Positions 38,121-52,188 of a stretch of 64,000 nucleotides of DNA are shown piece by piece. A program made the position numbers and the translations under genes. Below the pieces are notes generated by a model. The model saw nothing but the letters and a program-made list of their open reading frames with translations. It had not been told where the DNA came from and did not search any database. Positions within the stretch are counted from its first letter, which is position 1; each line of letters starts with the position of its first letter. The stretch is from Artemisia argyi (taxonomy: Eukaryota; Streptophyta; Magnoliopsida; Asterales; Asteraceae), in contig CM060692.1 in NCBI GenBank assembly GCA_030686995.1, positions 14,551,465 through 14,615,464 of the forward strand, read 5' to 3'.

Positions 38121-39950
38121 ATGGAATCTGAAAAATATTTAGAAGGGCAATCTATGCAAAGACCACCACTATTTGAAAGTGATGGATTTTTATATTGGAA
38201 AAATCGATTCGAAACTTATGTGAAATCAAAAGATCTAGATCTTTGGCATGTTATTACCAATGGTGATTTTTTACCTATTCAAAATAACCCTGAAACTAAG
38301 AAAGATGAAATCGTACCTTTTGAAAAACAAAATGATGATTTAAAAAGAAAACTTGCTAAAAATAATGAAGCAAAAATGGTTATTTATAATGCGCTACCAC
38401 GTAAAGAGTACGAAAGGATCTTTATGTGTGAAACCGCAAAAGAAATTTGGAACTCTTTATTAATAACTCACCAAGGTAATAATCAAGTCAAAGATAACAA
38501 AATAGATCTACTTGTTCAACAATATGAGCAATTCACGATTCCGGAAGAGGAATCAATTGATAATGCTTTTGCTAGATTTAACACTATCATCACAAGTTTA
38601 AAAGCACTTGATGAGAATTTCTCTAGTAAGAATTTTGTTAGGAAATTTCTTAGAGCTCTTCACCCAAAATGGCGAGCTAAAGTGACGGCTATTGAAGAAT
38701 CAAAGAATTTGTCAACACTACAACTTGATGAATTAATTGGAAATCTGAAAGTCTACGAAGCAATTATAAAGAAGGACTCTGAAATGGTTAAAGGAAAACG
38801 TGAGCAAAGCAAGTCAATCGCCTTGAAAGCTAGAAAGGAATCCAACAACGAAGATAGCTCATCTTCCGAAAGCGATGACGAAGAATATGCCATGGCCGTA
38901 AGAGACTTCAAGAAATTCTTCAAAAGGCGAGGAAGATTTGTTAGACAACCACACGATGAAAGAAGAACATCTCAAAAGAATAATGATGACAAGTATAGCA
39001 AGAATGAGAGAAAGTGTTTCAAGTGTGGTGATCCGAATCACCTCATTGGAAAATGTCCAATGATGACAAGAGATCAAAATCAAAGAGCATTCGTTGGAGG
39101 TGCTTGGAGTGATAGTGATGAAGATGAGAATGAAATAACAAAGGATGAAAAGTGTCTCATGGCCAAATCATCAAGTGAGGTACGTTCCGAATCCGAATAC
39201 TTTAGTGATGAAAATCTATCATTAGATGAAAAAGATTTAGATAGTGAATACAATAGATTATGCAAAATAGGACAACTAGTTATGGCTAAAAATAAATCAC
39301 TAAAATACATAAACAACCAACTAGAAAATGAAGTGCTTGAACTAAAAATTAAAATACGTCAACTTGAAAAAGGAAAAGAAATTGTTGAAGAATGTAAAAC
39401 ATGTCAAGAGCTTAAAAGTGAAAATAACATACTTAAGGATGAAATTTGCAAACTTGATAAATTTGAAAATAGTAGTAACTCACTTAGTAAAATTATAAGT
39501 ATTCAGAGAATATCAGGAGATAAAACCGGACTAGGATTTAACTCAACTGAATCTTCAACAAGTGGAGCTAAAAACGTTAAATTTGAAAATGAACCAAAAC
39601 CTTCAATACTTAATCCCAAACATTTACTCATAAAAAATAAAATAATACCTATAGCTAGTAATGAAGAAATAAAGCCATTTTATAAACCATCTTTAAAAAC
39701 CGAAGTTGGATCATCTAAATCTAAAACAAGATCTAAAACTCCACCACCTAGGAAACCAAATAATTCATATCCTAGACCTAAAACACCTCAATCAAGAACA
39801 AACCATAATAGACGAAACTTTAACTATAATCAACAAATGTGGAACTTCAATCCATGGGGAGTGTTTCCACCTTATATGCATCCAAGTCAAATACAAAACA
39901 TGTTCGGACCAAATAACTTTGGACAAATGAAACAATGGGCACCAACGTAA
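38121..39950 (+). CDS. gag: TE-B copy 3 Gag, intact
   Basis: 609 aa, same as copy 2. Its unit has a broken ORF2, so copy 3 could still supply Gag and ORF3. Confidence 0.88.
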   Translation: MESEKYLEGQSMQRPPLFESDGFLYWKNRFETYVKSKDLDLWHVITNGDFLPIQNNPETKKDEIVPFEKQNDDLKRKLAKNNEAKMVIYNALPRKEYERIFMCETAKEIWNSLLITHQGNNQVKDNKIDLLVQQYEQFTIPEEESIDNAFARFNTIITSLKALDENFSSKNFVRKFLRALHPKWRAKVTAIEESKNLSTLQLDELIGNLKVYEAIIKKDSEMVKGKREQSKSIALKARKESNNEDSSSSESDDEEYAMAVRDFKKFFKRRGRFVRQPHDERRTSQKNNDDKYSKNERKCFKCGDPNHLIGKCPMMTRDQNQRAFVGGAWSDSDEDENEITKDEKCLMAKSSSEVRSESEYFSDENLSLDEKDLDSEYNRLCKIGQLVMAKNKSLKYINNQLENEVLELKIKIRQLEKGKEIVEECKTCQELKSENNILKDEICKLDKFENSSNSLSKIISIQRISGDKTGLGFNSTESSTSGAKNVKFENEPKPSILNPKHLLIKNKIIPIASNEEIKPFYKPSLKTEVGSSKSKTRSKTPPPRKPNNSYPRPKTPQSRTNHNRRNFNYNQQMWNFNPWGVFPPYMHPSQIQNMFGPNNFGQMKQWAPT

Positions 39951-40428
39951 ATAATATTCGCCATCCAAACATGGAACTTTTCATTGTCACCTCTTGTCCG
40001 ATTTACTTCTTGAAGACCTTGAAGATTAACGCATTAAAGACAAAAGGTACACATTTCCTTTTAAGTTCCTTGTCTAGATATGCATGCTTAGTTTAGTGTG
40101 TTATATGTATGTGATTTTACTTGACTTATTAATCTCTATCTTCTTCTATATTATATCTAAATATACATATATACATATATATATATATTTATATACTTAG
40201 CTATATTTAGGATCTTATAACCTAGGAAATTCATTTGTTGATTTTCTAGAACTAGAGATTGTTCGTTTACGAACATCTCTTTTCCCCGTTTGCCTTATTG
40301 AACTTTAATGTTCAATCAACACTCATGCTGATGAAGTGAGATGAGTCGAAAAATCTATGGATGAAACAAACTCCCGGCTTCCATTGCATACGTCTCCCTC
40401 CTATGTTCTCGTCTTATAAGCCCATACT

Positions 40429-40520
<92 letters not shown>

Positions 40521-40748
40521 TTATGAACTTTCCACAACGTTCTCGTGTACTTGACAACTTGATAAATTTCATCCGAAATGATCAAGAAAATTTAATTGGC
40601 AAATTGTTGATTAAAAGTGTCAAGTAATTCCTTTCGTGCGAATACCCTCCAACGTATTTTTGATTAAATATAAATCTAATACATACATATGAATAAATAT
40701 TTTTTTTGCTCTTTCCAGAAACCAAAATCACAAAAATCGATTTTTGGA
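39951..40748 (+). other. TE-B copy 3 spacer with AT microsatellite
   Basis: No gene. AT run at 40433-40519 (87 bp), shorter than in copies 1 and 2, which accounts for most of the shorter unit. Confidence 0.75.
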
Positions 40749-40824
40749 GGGCGGCCCCCTTAATGTTTAAGGGGACCGGCAGCCAAATGAAGGGCGGCCC
40801 CCTTAATGTTTAAGGGGACCGGCC
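40749..40824 (+). promoter_or_regulatory. TE-B copy 3 internal module 1, upstream of ORF2
   Basis: Same sequence and order as in copies 1 and 2. Leader intron 41015-41899 follows. Confidence 0.5.
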
Positions 40825-41905
40825 ATCTGATTGATCAAGCCCGTTTTTCTCCTTTTTCCTTTTGCCAAACACTCCACTTTTTCACATACCCCTTCCACTG
40901 CTTCTGCTGTAACGAAAACCAAAACCCAAAAACCTCTCAAATCACTTCCAAATCACACAATTCGGGTTAATTCGCAAAGGGCAAATTCATCTAACACAAT
41001 CACCATTACTTATTGTAAGTTTTTCATAACACATTTCATCTAATTTCATCTTATTTGATCATACTCATGATTATGCATGTTTTTTTAAAATTCGTCAAAT
41101 TTCATTATTTCTTTCGAATTAAGCCTTTAAACTCCATAACCAAATGCTTCCCTTAAGATTAGGATGATTTATCAACAACTAGAAACTAGTTATTATGAAC
41201 TATCACGTCGAAATTTTTTTTAATTTCATACACTCCTTTTCAAAATTTTAGTAAACACATTGTTGAATAATGATTTGAAAACGTGTTAAAACTAATCACA
41301 TTGTACGTTTGTAACTTGTAAAACTTGTAATTACATTTTTCGACTAAGAAAAATTATATTGGTTCACAATATAGGGGTGTTTGGATTATGTCCAAATAAT
41401 ATCGAAACATAGTCATTATAATTTTTATAAAACTTTGTTATAATTATAAATCTTAAAATTGTTTATCTAACTCGTCAAGATATATAATTCATATGTATAT
41501 TGATGCACTTGAGTTATAAGTCACTAGTTAAGGGAGCGTTTGGTTTATTACTAAAAATGACATTTTTAAGTAAAAATACAAACCATCTTTTTCAAAAACA
41601 AATCACATGCATAAGAAACTCACAAGAAATAGCTAGTTTTACAATCTAATGTAAATCTAGTAAATTTCATGATATATTAAGATGTTTAAAGGGGCGTTTG
41701 GATTTGTCCATAACTACTAATTAAACATCGTAAAGTATATCTAGAACGAGTTAAAAACAATATTAAGGAACATGGTAATCTACTTCTTAGGATTAGTAAC
41801 GAAGTACGTTTACGTTCCAACATAAGCCTTGACAATAAACATATATTTTTATCTTTCTTTATATTTATTTTGGTCTTTTTGAATCGTTGATGTGTTTAGG
41901 TGAAA

Positions 41906-43105
41906 ATGCCCAAAGCAACTACCGAAGATATTTCTCACACTAAAAACTACATTCCCAAAGTCTCTCAACTCCCTACCACATCTCCTTCCATTGGACTTAT
42001 CTATCGTCAAATTGAAGATAGAAATATTCATGAGGGACGTGTAGTAGATCTTGCTTTTGCTCAATCCGACTACATAAATCGCGTGTTTACAAGCATCAAC
42101 TTCAATTGTCTTTATGAAATAAATGAACCTATCATTCCTCGTTTCATAATGGATTTCTATAGCCAAGTCACCGTCCAAACCAATGATCTTGGTTTCATTA
42201 CCATCTCCTTCATGATTCAAAATGAATTTATCACCCTCACTCTCGAATAATTTGGTCATATCCTTCAAATTCCTTTTAGAGGTCAAGCCGTTTTCACAAA
42301 TGAGTGGGACCTCGAATCTCTTAATCGCTATCGACCAACCTTCGGTCCATATCTCGACGAAATTCCTCATCCCGACGAAATTCGTCAAATCCTTGGTATA
42401 GATCGTGCCACCACAAGTCGAAAAATAAAATCCAAAAACATTCAAATTTCTCCATACCAACTTCTCCTCAAAGAATTAAGCCCACACATGAAGCGTTGGG
42501 AAGAACTCATTCGTGAGAATGCGTTTGGTACTGGAGGTCACCGGGACCATCTCCCGGCTAGCCTTGCTCACATGTTGTATTGTATAGCTGTCGAAAAGCC
42601 GTACAATCTGGCCTACTTCTTTATCAAACGGATTGAGTGTGCTAGAAAAACTCCCATAGCCAATCTTCCATATGGAATGTTCCTTACTCGTATCTATCGT
42701 CATGTTATCGAGTACTACCCCGATCTTGACAATAGTATTTATGAGTCCATCTACCCCACTCTGCGTACTCTCGCTCTAAAACAAGCTCGACGAACTCGAA
42801 GTGACAAGGGTAAACCTCGTCGTCATAGCTTTCATGGATCATCCTCAAGGCAAGATGATGATGATGAGGAGGAAAACATCGATGATGCTAGTACCCCTTC
42901 GTTTTCTGAGTTCGTTGACAATTTAGAGGATCTTGATTATCCCAACTATTCTACTCCATCTCCAAGTGATCAAACTGAAGAAGTGCTTCATGAACGAACT
43001 ACCGAGATGCTTAGAAGACAAAAGAGCTTGCACGAAGAAGTTAGAGGTGGCTTCAAATCTATTGGGAAGACTTTGAAGGGTATCTTCGGGAAGAAAAATA
43101 AATGA
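41906..43105 (+). pseudogene. TE-B ORF2, copy 3, premature stop
   Basis: Identical to copies 1 and 2 except that a CAA codon is TAA at 42248-42250, stopping after about 114 aa, in the middle of the conserved TLEQFGHILQ block. The remaining frame is open to 43105. A single C-to-T change explains it. Confidence 0.85.
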
Positions 43106-43430
43106 TATGGTCGGATTATGTTTGTTTAACAATGTTTTATTTTTATGTCTTGTGTGCTATTTGTCCGAAGTTTATTCGGAAATACTTGTTATTTGAATAT
43201 GTGTTTAGGATGATAACTTGATTGTCTTTGATATTTATATGCATGTTTCTCTTGATCTATATATATGTTTGCATGATTAGTTAATGGTTATATAACTATA
43301 TGACATATATGCTTCCTAATAAACCAAAACAAATGTGAAATGTCCAAATTGAGCTTGCTGCACATTCAAACCAGAACATAACACCTTTCCAGAAAATTTT
43401 TGAAAATTTTTGATTTCTGGGTCGTCAGAT

Positions 43431-43660
43431 GGGCGGCCCCCTTAAATCATAAAGGGCGGCCCCCTTAAAATTAAGGGGACCGGCCACCATTTAAGGGGAC
43501 CGGCCATCTGAAACAGTTTTTACACTGTTTTCTTTTGCATCATGTGATCCCTCTTGCTAGTCCCAGCTATCATTACTCTTAAAAACCAAACTGATTTTGG
43601 AATATAACATTACAATTTCAAAATAATTCCACTTCTAAACATGTTTTCCCACTATATAAT
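43431..43660 (+). promoter_or_regulatory. TE-B copy 3 internal module 2 plus TATA box
   Basis: Module at 43431-43505 and TATATAAT at 43653-43660, upstream of ORF3. Confidence 0.55.
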
Positions 43661-43715
43661 CCCCATGCATGTTTAATTCATCATTCATCATCCTCATCAC
43701 TCATAAACCATCATC

Positions 43716-44315
43716 ATGTCATCACCAAGAACCACCCATTCAAACAATGCCAAGAAACAAAAACTTGTCATTATACCACCCAAACAACTCTTCATTGATC
43801 TTACAAATGAAGATAACACCACCCCATCACCACAACCTCAATGTTCATCTCCTAGTGCACCAAATGCACCCTCCAAAACACCCTCAACAAATGGACATTC
43901 TACTTCCTCCATACCATCCACTTCATCCATTAATGACTACATAAACACCCACTTATCCTCTCCACCAATGGTTCAACCATCACAACCTACCAATGAACAC
44001 TCCACCCTTGCACTCACTCTCTCATTATCACCATTAACACCTCTTGATGCACATTTCTCATCATCTCCTATCAACCCACCAACCTATAACCCCGTCCCAT
44101 GGAGCTTACTTGAAGCTCATGGAGACACTTGCCTTTGTTGCATTCACAACCGAACAATTGTGTTCGGATTAAGAGATGAGATCCAATACATGTTTTCTCA
44201 TATTGAAAACATGTTGCATCAACCACCAACAACAAACACAACACCTCCACCACCATCAACAAACACTCCTCCTCCATCACCATCTCCATGTTCACCATCC
44301 ATTCCTCCCAATTAA
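43716..44315 (+). CDS. TE-B ORF3, copy 3
   Basis: 199 aa, identical to the other two copies. Function unknown. Confidence 0.55.
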   Translation: MSSPRTTHSNNAKKQKLVIIPPKQLFIDLTNEDNTTPSPQPQCSSPSAPNAPSKTPSTNGHSTSSIPSTSSINDYINTHLSSPPMVQPSQPTNEHSTLALTLSLSPLTPLDAHFSSSPINPPTYNPVPWSLLEAHGDTCLCCIHNRTIVFGLRDEIQYMFSHIENMLHQPPTTNTTPPPPSTNTPPPSPSPCSPSIPPN

Positions 44316-44767
44316 ACATGTATGGTGATTCACAAATAAAATTGTGTTAAACCCTTTTGGATGGCAAGCTCTAGAGAGGACTCTCATGTTTGAGACTTGG
44401 TTTATTATTTCTATGATGATTGTAAGCCTTTAAAGGCTTTTGTTAGTTGTAGCATTACTTGTTCCTTTTGTTGAAGTAATGCTTGATGTATTATTTTCCT
44501 TGATTAATGAAATGGTTATGTTTAGTCTATATTTTTACATGCTATATACATATATATGTTGCTTGCTACTAAATATTTTTGCAAGATATCCATTTCTCGA
44601 TTCCTTTTGGCCTCAAAACGAGGGGGAGCTTACATCAAGGGGGAGCTTCCATTAAAACGGGATAACCTTTTTGATGCTCACAAAAAGGGGGAGAAGTGAT
44701 ATAAACTCACTCTAATACTTGTATATAGACTAATTTTCGACTAATGAGTTTAAATTTTGTAATCATC
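44316..44767 (+). other. TE-B copy 3 3' tail
   Basis: As in copy 1 but with GTTAAACCCTT in place of GTTAACCCCTT near 44346. No gene. Confidence 0.6.
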
Positions 44768-44781
44768 AAAAAGGGGGAGAT

Positions 44782-46099
44782 TGTTGACATAAATAATGTA
44801 TGAAAACGTTATTTATATTTTTCGATATCTCTATATTTTGACGATCACAAAATGTAAACTCGTCAATCGTTTGATTACTACGTAAACAAGTATTAAGCTA
44901 GTTTATATCATTATATCCAACTTAATCACTTAAGGTATGAATAAACAAGTGCTTAATACATCTCATGATCAAAGGGGTATTTAATTAACTAATACAAAGT
45001 TTATTTAATTATATAATCTTATTATATATTTTTGAAAAACACTTTTGGTATTAAGGAAAAATGTTTTAATCATACTAAATATATGATTTCAAATATTTAA
45101 CCAAAATCAGTTAGTTTTTCACCAAATAAACTTTCCCCACTAAAAGACAAGTTTTCTGGCCGTTACAGTTGGGCGGCCCCCTTAATTATAAGGGGCGGTC
45201 CCCTTAATTTTAAGGGGGCCGGCCATGCTTTAAGGGGACCGGCCACGCTCCCCTGTCAGAAACTGTCAGATTTCTTCTCCTATAAATACTACCTTAATTC
45301 TGGAATTTTTCCCTACCTTTTGCACGAAATTTTCAGATCTACAATCATCTTAAACCCATCAAAAACCCTTTGATCATTTGTATATTAATCCTTGTTTCAA
45401 GTGATTCAATCCCTCATCATCCATTCTTATTCTAAGTGCAAAAGAAGAACTCTCTACAACCAAGTTTAAGAAGTGTTGAAGAGTTGTTGTGTATAGTGTA
45501 TATATATATTCATTTGTGAATATTGTGTTGTGCTTGTTATTATTTGTTTAGAAGATATAGAAGTTGTGTAGATAATAGAAGTTGATTAGTAGTGAAGTAG
45601 GATAGTTGTGAAGATTGGTGTGTAGAAGAAGGTGTGTAGAAGATTGGTGTGTAGAAGAAGGTGTGTAGAAGATTGGTGTATAGAAGCTTGGTGTGAAGAT
45701 TGGTGTGAAGATTGGTGTGTAGATTGGTGTGTAGATTGGTGTGTAAATTGGTGTGTATATTGGTGTGTAAGGTTTTCTCCGCCATAAGGGAGTTTGTTGA
45801 CATAGTGAAGAAAACTCTCGAGTAGGTGACTCGGGGAGTGGAGTAGGAACAAGGAAGGTGTCCTTGTAGCCGAACCACTATAAATCTTTGTGTTGTGGTT
45901 TGATCTTTCTAACTCTTCTCATTACTTATTTACTTATCTTTACTATATTAGTTTTGTTAGTTAGTTATTATACAAATTGATCATATAGTGCAAGTATTGA
46001 ATTCACATAAACTAGAATCGAAGATTTTTTAAAACAAACTTGTACTTATAAATTTTAAAAGGACGTAAAACTATTCAACCCCCCTTCTAGTTTTCCACA
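44782..46099 (+). repeat. TE-B LTR 4 (outer right)
   Basis: 1318 bp: one extra 12-bp minisatellite unit relative to the others. Shares AATCTTATT with LTR 1. Module at 45171-45244, TATAAATA at 45281-45288. Two further private substitutions were seen in the U5 half. Confidence 0.92.
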
Positions 46100-46152
46100 A
46101 AAACTTAACAAGAGTTTTGGAATTGATATGGATCTTGCGTTTCTTGAATAAT
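46100..46152 (-). repeat. 5' LTR of the gypsy-like element, piece 3
   Basis: Starts with the second AAAAC copy, matches 6709-6761, and ends in ATAAT, the target of the solo LTR. Confidence 0.88.
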
Positions 46153-47498
46153 TGATGCGTGGGAATCGCAACAGGCTTTACCTCTCGAGGGAACTCGAGA
46201 AGCTTACAACCCCCACCAGGCAGTGTACCTGATCGTTGTAGTATAGTATAGTGACAAGTACCGGGGGATTGATCGTTCAGCTTAGGAATAGTGTCGCTAG
46301 GATTAGAAAGCCTAAATACTAGTTCTAAAGGTGAGGGATGATTATTTTTGTGTTTTTATATTTTATGGAAAGCAAATTAAAATCTCGGGTTTGAAGGATT
46401 TGGGCGGAATTAGTTGCTAATCAACTAACCCAATACTAAGATGCAATCAAAATAAAATACTAGAAATGAAAATAAACTAATTTATACTAAGGTTGTGAGC
46501 AGTAATTGGAGAAAATGTGTTTACTTAGATTTCACTACTCCCTAGATATCTTTTACACGTTAATTACTTGTTATAATTGCATGGATGACGGATCGTATTC
46601 CTTAATACCATTCATGGGGTGGCACACATAACTCCCCAATTCTATGAGCTCTTATCTCCTCCTACACCATGCCCAGCACAACTATAGGGATTGTAAACAG
46701 TGGCTCATGCATTAAATACAACCAATAAAGACCTAGTGCGCGTTGGTTCATGTTTCTTAAGCCGTTCAAGCATGTTACCATTTGGAGATCTGCCAGTTTT
46801 CTTAAGCCTAACATATAAATCATTCATCTAAGACAAGAATAAACAAGTAATCAACACATAATCAATATCTAGGTTTCATTAGATCTAAGCAAACACAAGA
46901 TATATCTAGCCTAGCATGATAGAATTAAGACAAGAACAAGATATAGACAACCAACACATAGACATATTGATTGAATTAGAAGAACACTTATCTTGATTAA
47001 TCATGCAAGGTATCAAGGGTTTGGAACCCTTGAAAAACCTGTAAAGTTACACCAAAATCGTACTTAGGGTTTCTCCCAAAACTTCTCTCTTTAAATGTGA
47101 AAAACTAGAAAACTATATATAGAAAAAGGGGTCTGACGGCGTCAAGACCAAATAGGTGACGCCGTCACCTCGCAGCCAAAACAATCCTCAGACTGCCTAG
47201 ATCTATATTTGACTCCGTCAAGAACAATTCATTTCCAGGCCGTCATGACTTTTACTCTTGACGCCGTCAGGGAACTACTCTTGACGCCGTCATGCACTGT
47301 TTCCAGCATGGAAAATTAAGACTTTGGCGTTTTCTTCACTTTTATGCTCCAAAAACGTCCGAATTGCTTCCTTTTCCAGATTTCACTCCCAAAGTACCTA
47401 AAATCACAAAAGGAACGATTTAGGGCAATATTTGATCAAATAAATTCGGATTCGGGCTTAAATGACCCCCTAAAAACGGATCATTTTCCGCCTCATCA
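46153..47498 (-). mobile_element. Solo LTR, probably Ty3/gypsy (Tat-like), minus strand
   Basis: 1346 bp with ends TGATG...CATCA and perfect TSD ATAAT (46148-46152 and 47499-47503). No interior or second LTR, so it is a solo LTR left by recombination, or a small LTR-only element. Minus orientation is suggested by a TATATA box near 47113-47122 with TGACG motifs on its upstream side when read on that strand. The minus-strand start TGATGAGGCGGAAAAT recalls Tat/Ogre-type LTRs; lineage tentative. Confidence 0.8.
47113..47295 (-). promoter_or_regulatory. TATA box with a cluster of TGACG/CGTCA motifs
   Basis: Between 47132 and 47295 the motif GACGCCGTCA or a close variant occurs about six times, several as the palindrome TTGACGCCGTCA. 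CTATATATAG at about 47113-47122 is just downstream on the minus strand. TGACG is the core site of plant TGA-type bZIP factors, so this looks like an LTR enhancer-promoter. Binding is inference. Confidence 0.45.
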
Positions 47499-48653
47499 AT
47501 AATACTTGAAGTAAACTAGCAAAAGGAAGTTTGTGTGTGTTCTTTCACATTGGAAATGAAGAGGGGAGGATGGGGTACTTATATGGTGTTGAGGAGGTTA
47601 GTTTGGATGACTTTTCAAAGCCTTAGAACTTAAGTAAAACACATGGAATGATCTTAGAAGTACAAGGCACATGATCAAGACACCAAGGTGATGAATCCCC
47701 CCCCCCCCTAGAGGCGGTTTGGATGAGGATAGGAAGGATGAGTTGGTCTTGTTGATATTATCCTAGATATTGAGTTAGTTTTGACTCCGTAAAATGCTAA
47801 CCGTAAATGATTAAGCCATAATACGTAAAACCGGGTATCGTAAAAATACGAAACTTGGAATAATGATTAAACTTATCAAAATACTCCATAATAAAATATA
47901 AAATGAGTGGTAGGTTCCATTGGGGTGCTAAAACCCTGCTAAAACTGGAAACACGGGTCCAAAACGCGTAATACGTAAAACGTACGAATATTGTGTAAAA
48001 TTGAGAAAAGTAAAATGTTACTTTTCTAATAGGATAAAAATGATTTAAAATGACTTATAATGTCTAGACTGGGCTCAGTCTAGTGTCGGTTGGTATTAAA
48101 TGTTTTTTAGACATAAAACCGTAAGCCTAAAAATCAAGGAATGACTTATAAAATCAAGGAATGATTTTTGGTCAAAGGAGGAGGGAAAAATATGTTGACT
48201 TTTTCCAAAAATGTGAAAACTCAAATTGTCTTAGAAACGCGGTGCAGGTATAGGCTAAGGTTACGGCTGAGTAAAAATGCTTAAAAATGGAAATTCCAGT
48301 TTTTCACGGCCGAGGCTTATTTTGGTCATGTTTTTCATAGTCATGATTAATTCTCAAATAAATCATGAGTGTGTCAAACATTTTTCTGATGCGAGGTCAC
48401 TTAACGCGGTCGAGTTTCGTTGTGCGTAGAATTTTTGAATGACGTTTTACTCTAGAACGTGTAATTCCTTATTAACTTTCACGAAAATGATCTGATGAGT
48501 GTCAAACTTTTAATTTGCCATGGAAATGATTTATCACTTGAGGCCATGAAACAAAAATCAAATTTCGGGAAAATTTCGGGAAAAATGAATAGTAAAAGTG
48601 AATAGTGAAATTTTTCGGGAATAGTAATTAACCTGAAATTGCGAATTGTTACA
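47499..48653 (-). repeat. 5' LTR of the gypsy-like element, piece 4
   Basis: Starts with the second ATAAT, matches 6757-7905, ends TTGTTACA, and is followed by the outer TSD CTAAC. It contains a C run at 47697-47708 that is shorter in the left LTR. Confidence 0.9.
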
Positions 48654-48658
48654 CTAAC

Positions 48659-51600
48659 CTTGATAACTTTTTGGAAGAAAAGAAGTCATAGTTATCTTTA
48701 ATCAAACAATATAACAAGAGTTTGATTTTCCTAACTGAAGATACCATAAATTTTGGTATTTCATTAGTATTAATATTGTAAGACAATTTAACAATATTTA
48801 AGATAACCATATTTCCTTTTGGCTTGTCTATTTACCAACTAAGCCATTTTAATGGTATAATAGTATTTTCAAGCCAATTACATGCTTTATAACACAAGTA
48901 CTTTTTACAAAGTCACTTCATGTCCATGTCTCTACAAGAAAACATAAACTGTTATAATCCCACTAACGTTGTAAGTCATTTAACAATTTAATGACTTCGT
49001 GTATATGTCTTAATTAAAAAACATAACAAGATAACGTCTTACTTTATTATAAATCTTGTAACAATTAAAAGACTTTATGTTTATATCTTTACAATGAAAC
49101 ATAAACATGTTTAACTAAAGTAATTATTAATACCATCTTTTGGTTTTAATAGTAATTTTAAGTTAATTTATTACTTCACAATAATGTAAATAACATTATT
49201 TCTTCAATTATTTATGTCATTCCAAGAACACATAAATATTCAGATTGAAGAAGCATTAGATTACTTAATTAATTTATGTCATTCCATGAATTCATAAATA
49301 TACTAATTAAAGTAGTCTTGATATCATATTGACACATGTTCTAATAGGTATCTAATTTAGAAACTGCAAATTCTCATAGTTCAATTACATCAGTAGATCT
49401 GCTAGTAATGAAAATATGAAATTCACCTTGTTGTTGCAATCTAGCTAAGCTCTCACATAACATAAATTGTAACACCAAGTGTTTCTCGAATTAGATTAGT
49501 ATAATTCATATTAGAATGTAATTCTCTTACCTTGCAGTCAAGAGAATCCATTAAATCATATCTTTATGAGTTGTTTCTTGCACACATTAAAGATAACATT
49601 TCTCCCACTTGTGCTTGGAACAACCTCATATAGTTGATAAACAACACGCCATGCATTTGTTTATGTGATCAATATGATTGTGTCATAGATTTTAGCATAA
49701 CAAGTAGTTATAGAACAACAATGTCTAGTAAGGAAACATACAAGACTATCTTTAAAAGTATGAGTGTCTACACTTGGAAAGTAATTATCTTTAGCTACCA
49801 AGATGTCAAAGCTTGTAACTCCCACTGAATTAAAGATCATTACAATAATTCCTTATTCAGTAATAAGTACCCAATACTCCCACTGAATTTGACAATATTG
49901 TAAGTGTTTCATATCCAGTAAAAGAAAATAGTGTGCTTTTAACTTTCGTACACCTTTAAATGTCCATATGTAACAATTACTTATGCATTAAAGAGTGTAT
50001 TCTGCTACGTAAATGATGGACTATCCACCAAATGCTATTAACTTGAAAAATTGGGCATGCAATTTCTTCCTTAATAGGTCTACCATCCTACAATGTATGT
50101 AGTACCTCTTAAATAGTCAAAACAACTAATTTGTCTTTTAATATTTTGCGGTAATTAGTCTAGCTTCTAATTATAATAACTCATAATATGTCATACATAA
50201 TTTACTGTTAACCAAATATTATATTTGTTACTAAGAATTTAATCACCGAATGAGGATGATAAAACCCCTATGAAAAATATTCGCAATTTTCTTAACTATT
50301 AAAAATTTGCTATGAGTTATATTAGAATTTAGACATATCTAATATTCCTATTATCATTTTCATAAAAAAAAATAGGATTATGTCTCACTCTTCTTTCAAA
50401 GAAAGGAGACTTCTTTTATCTTTTAAGTAAATTATTCTTAATCAAACATTGGTTTGAAAACAGAACGATATCAATTTACCAAAGACCAAAGTGTATTTAC
50501 GGTTTGAACGTTGCATTAATACATTAAAACGAATTCCAAAATTCAATTTTAGTATTTTCGATAAATGGTCTTTAAGAAAATAAAATACCCATTGGTAAAT
50601 ATTCATATAAACCGTAGTATTTCCTTAAAGCTAGGATCCAATTTGACATAGTACCATTACATCAGTTGATCTGCTAGTAATGATAGTATTCAACAAGGTA
50701 ATTGTCGAACAATAATTGCCAATATCATATTGCAATTCCTAGATCATTATGGGATTTACATTCACAAAACTTTTGTAATGTAAGCATGTTCCATCCCCAT
50801 CTTAATGCCTTGAGTCCAAGCTCTCACTTCCTACTCAATTTAAGTCGTCTAACTTAAAAACTGCAAACTCATAAATCCATTACATCAGTTGATCTGGTAG
50901 CAATGAAATTATGAAATTTACCTCTCCATTGCAATCTCGCCAAGTTCTCACATTACATAAATTACAACTTCAAGTGTTCTTAATTAGATGGCATTTGACT
51001 TAATTTTATAAGGGTATTAATTTTGACGTGTAATCAAAATAATGTATGAAGAAGCATGCATACAACTTCATAACATTGGTTTTATAAAACATTTTTATTA
51101 CCAATTCACTAAGAGTAAAATAGCAAAGTTTTGATTAAGGTTTCGGGTTCACCAATTAAAGAATTACCAACAATAATCGTCCACCATATTGTACTTTTGC
51201 ATAAGCCCTAAGGCTTCGTGTTTCGGATAATCATTATGGAATTGTGGTCAATTCACCCATAAGATGACAGTGTACATGTAATGGTTGTTCGTTAAGTCTA
51301 ATTTACACACAAACGAGCGTTAAGACAGAATGTTGTCAATCGAAGGTCACAATTTAATGTGAAGCCAACCTTATACCCATCTTGTAGTGTGTAAACTTCG
51401 GTCGGGCCTAGTTAACCATTACGTACAAAAACATCCATCAACCAATCGTTTGAAATTTAAGCTCTTAAAACCAAAACAATTTTGCCATTTATTTAGTCCA
51501 TATTATTTTTCTATTCAAAAATTACCCTTTTCGTTTATAAACATGTCTAACATAATAATAAACGAAAAAAGTAATACATAATAAAAAATAAAACAACCAA

Positions 51601-52188
51601 ATAAACATATACATAATCATAACAATTAAATATGTATAAACATGTAGCCACACGCAAAATATATTCAATAATCCTAATGAAACTAGGTGTATAAAGCATT
51701 TATTCAATTAGTGCTTTCTTCTTCAAAGGAAAAAGAACCACATACATCGATAAATCGATTGCGTAAGCCAAAACTAAACAAATACCACATAGCACATAAT
51801 TGATTACTTAATATTAGATTCATCCCCAATTCAACATCTATTAATATATTTACATGTTTCGATATAACTTAACAATTAATTCATATATCCAATTAAAACC
51901 ATTTAAATTATTACACAATTAAATCCATGCAAACATGCACTTTTCATGGATTATGCTTAACAATTAACATATTGCACCAAGATCGTTTACTAAAACGCAT
52001 AACCAATTACATGACATCCTAGGGTTTCTAATCATATTAAAAAATCAAAACCAAAACCCTAAAACCCTAAAAGGTCAATCGACCCAATTAAAAATTAGGG
52101 TTAGGAATCAAAACACCCTAAAAACATGTAATTAAACGAATCAAGATTCAATTTTTATGCGTTTCGATAAGTAATTACACATTATAAC
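48659..52188. other. AT-rich interior of the copia-like element, right part, no gene seen
   Basis: About 3.5 kb lacking coding signal. It holds a degenerate duplication (about 49350-49490 and 50850-50985, plus a short third copy near 50651-50700) around the phrase ATTACATCAGTTGATCTG, and more CTCCCACT motifs near 49603, 49819 and 49875. CCCTAAAACCCTAAAA near 52057 is part of the leader. Confidence 0.6.

Noticed and set aside
49634..49828. 64-aa ORF as a copia pol remnant
   Set aside because: Wrong strand for the element and no match to any Pol motif.
52050..52075. Telomere repeat CCCTAAA
   Set aside because: Only two imperfect units with an extra A; inside the element leader.
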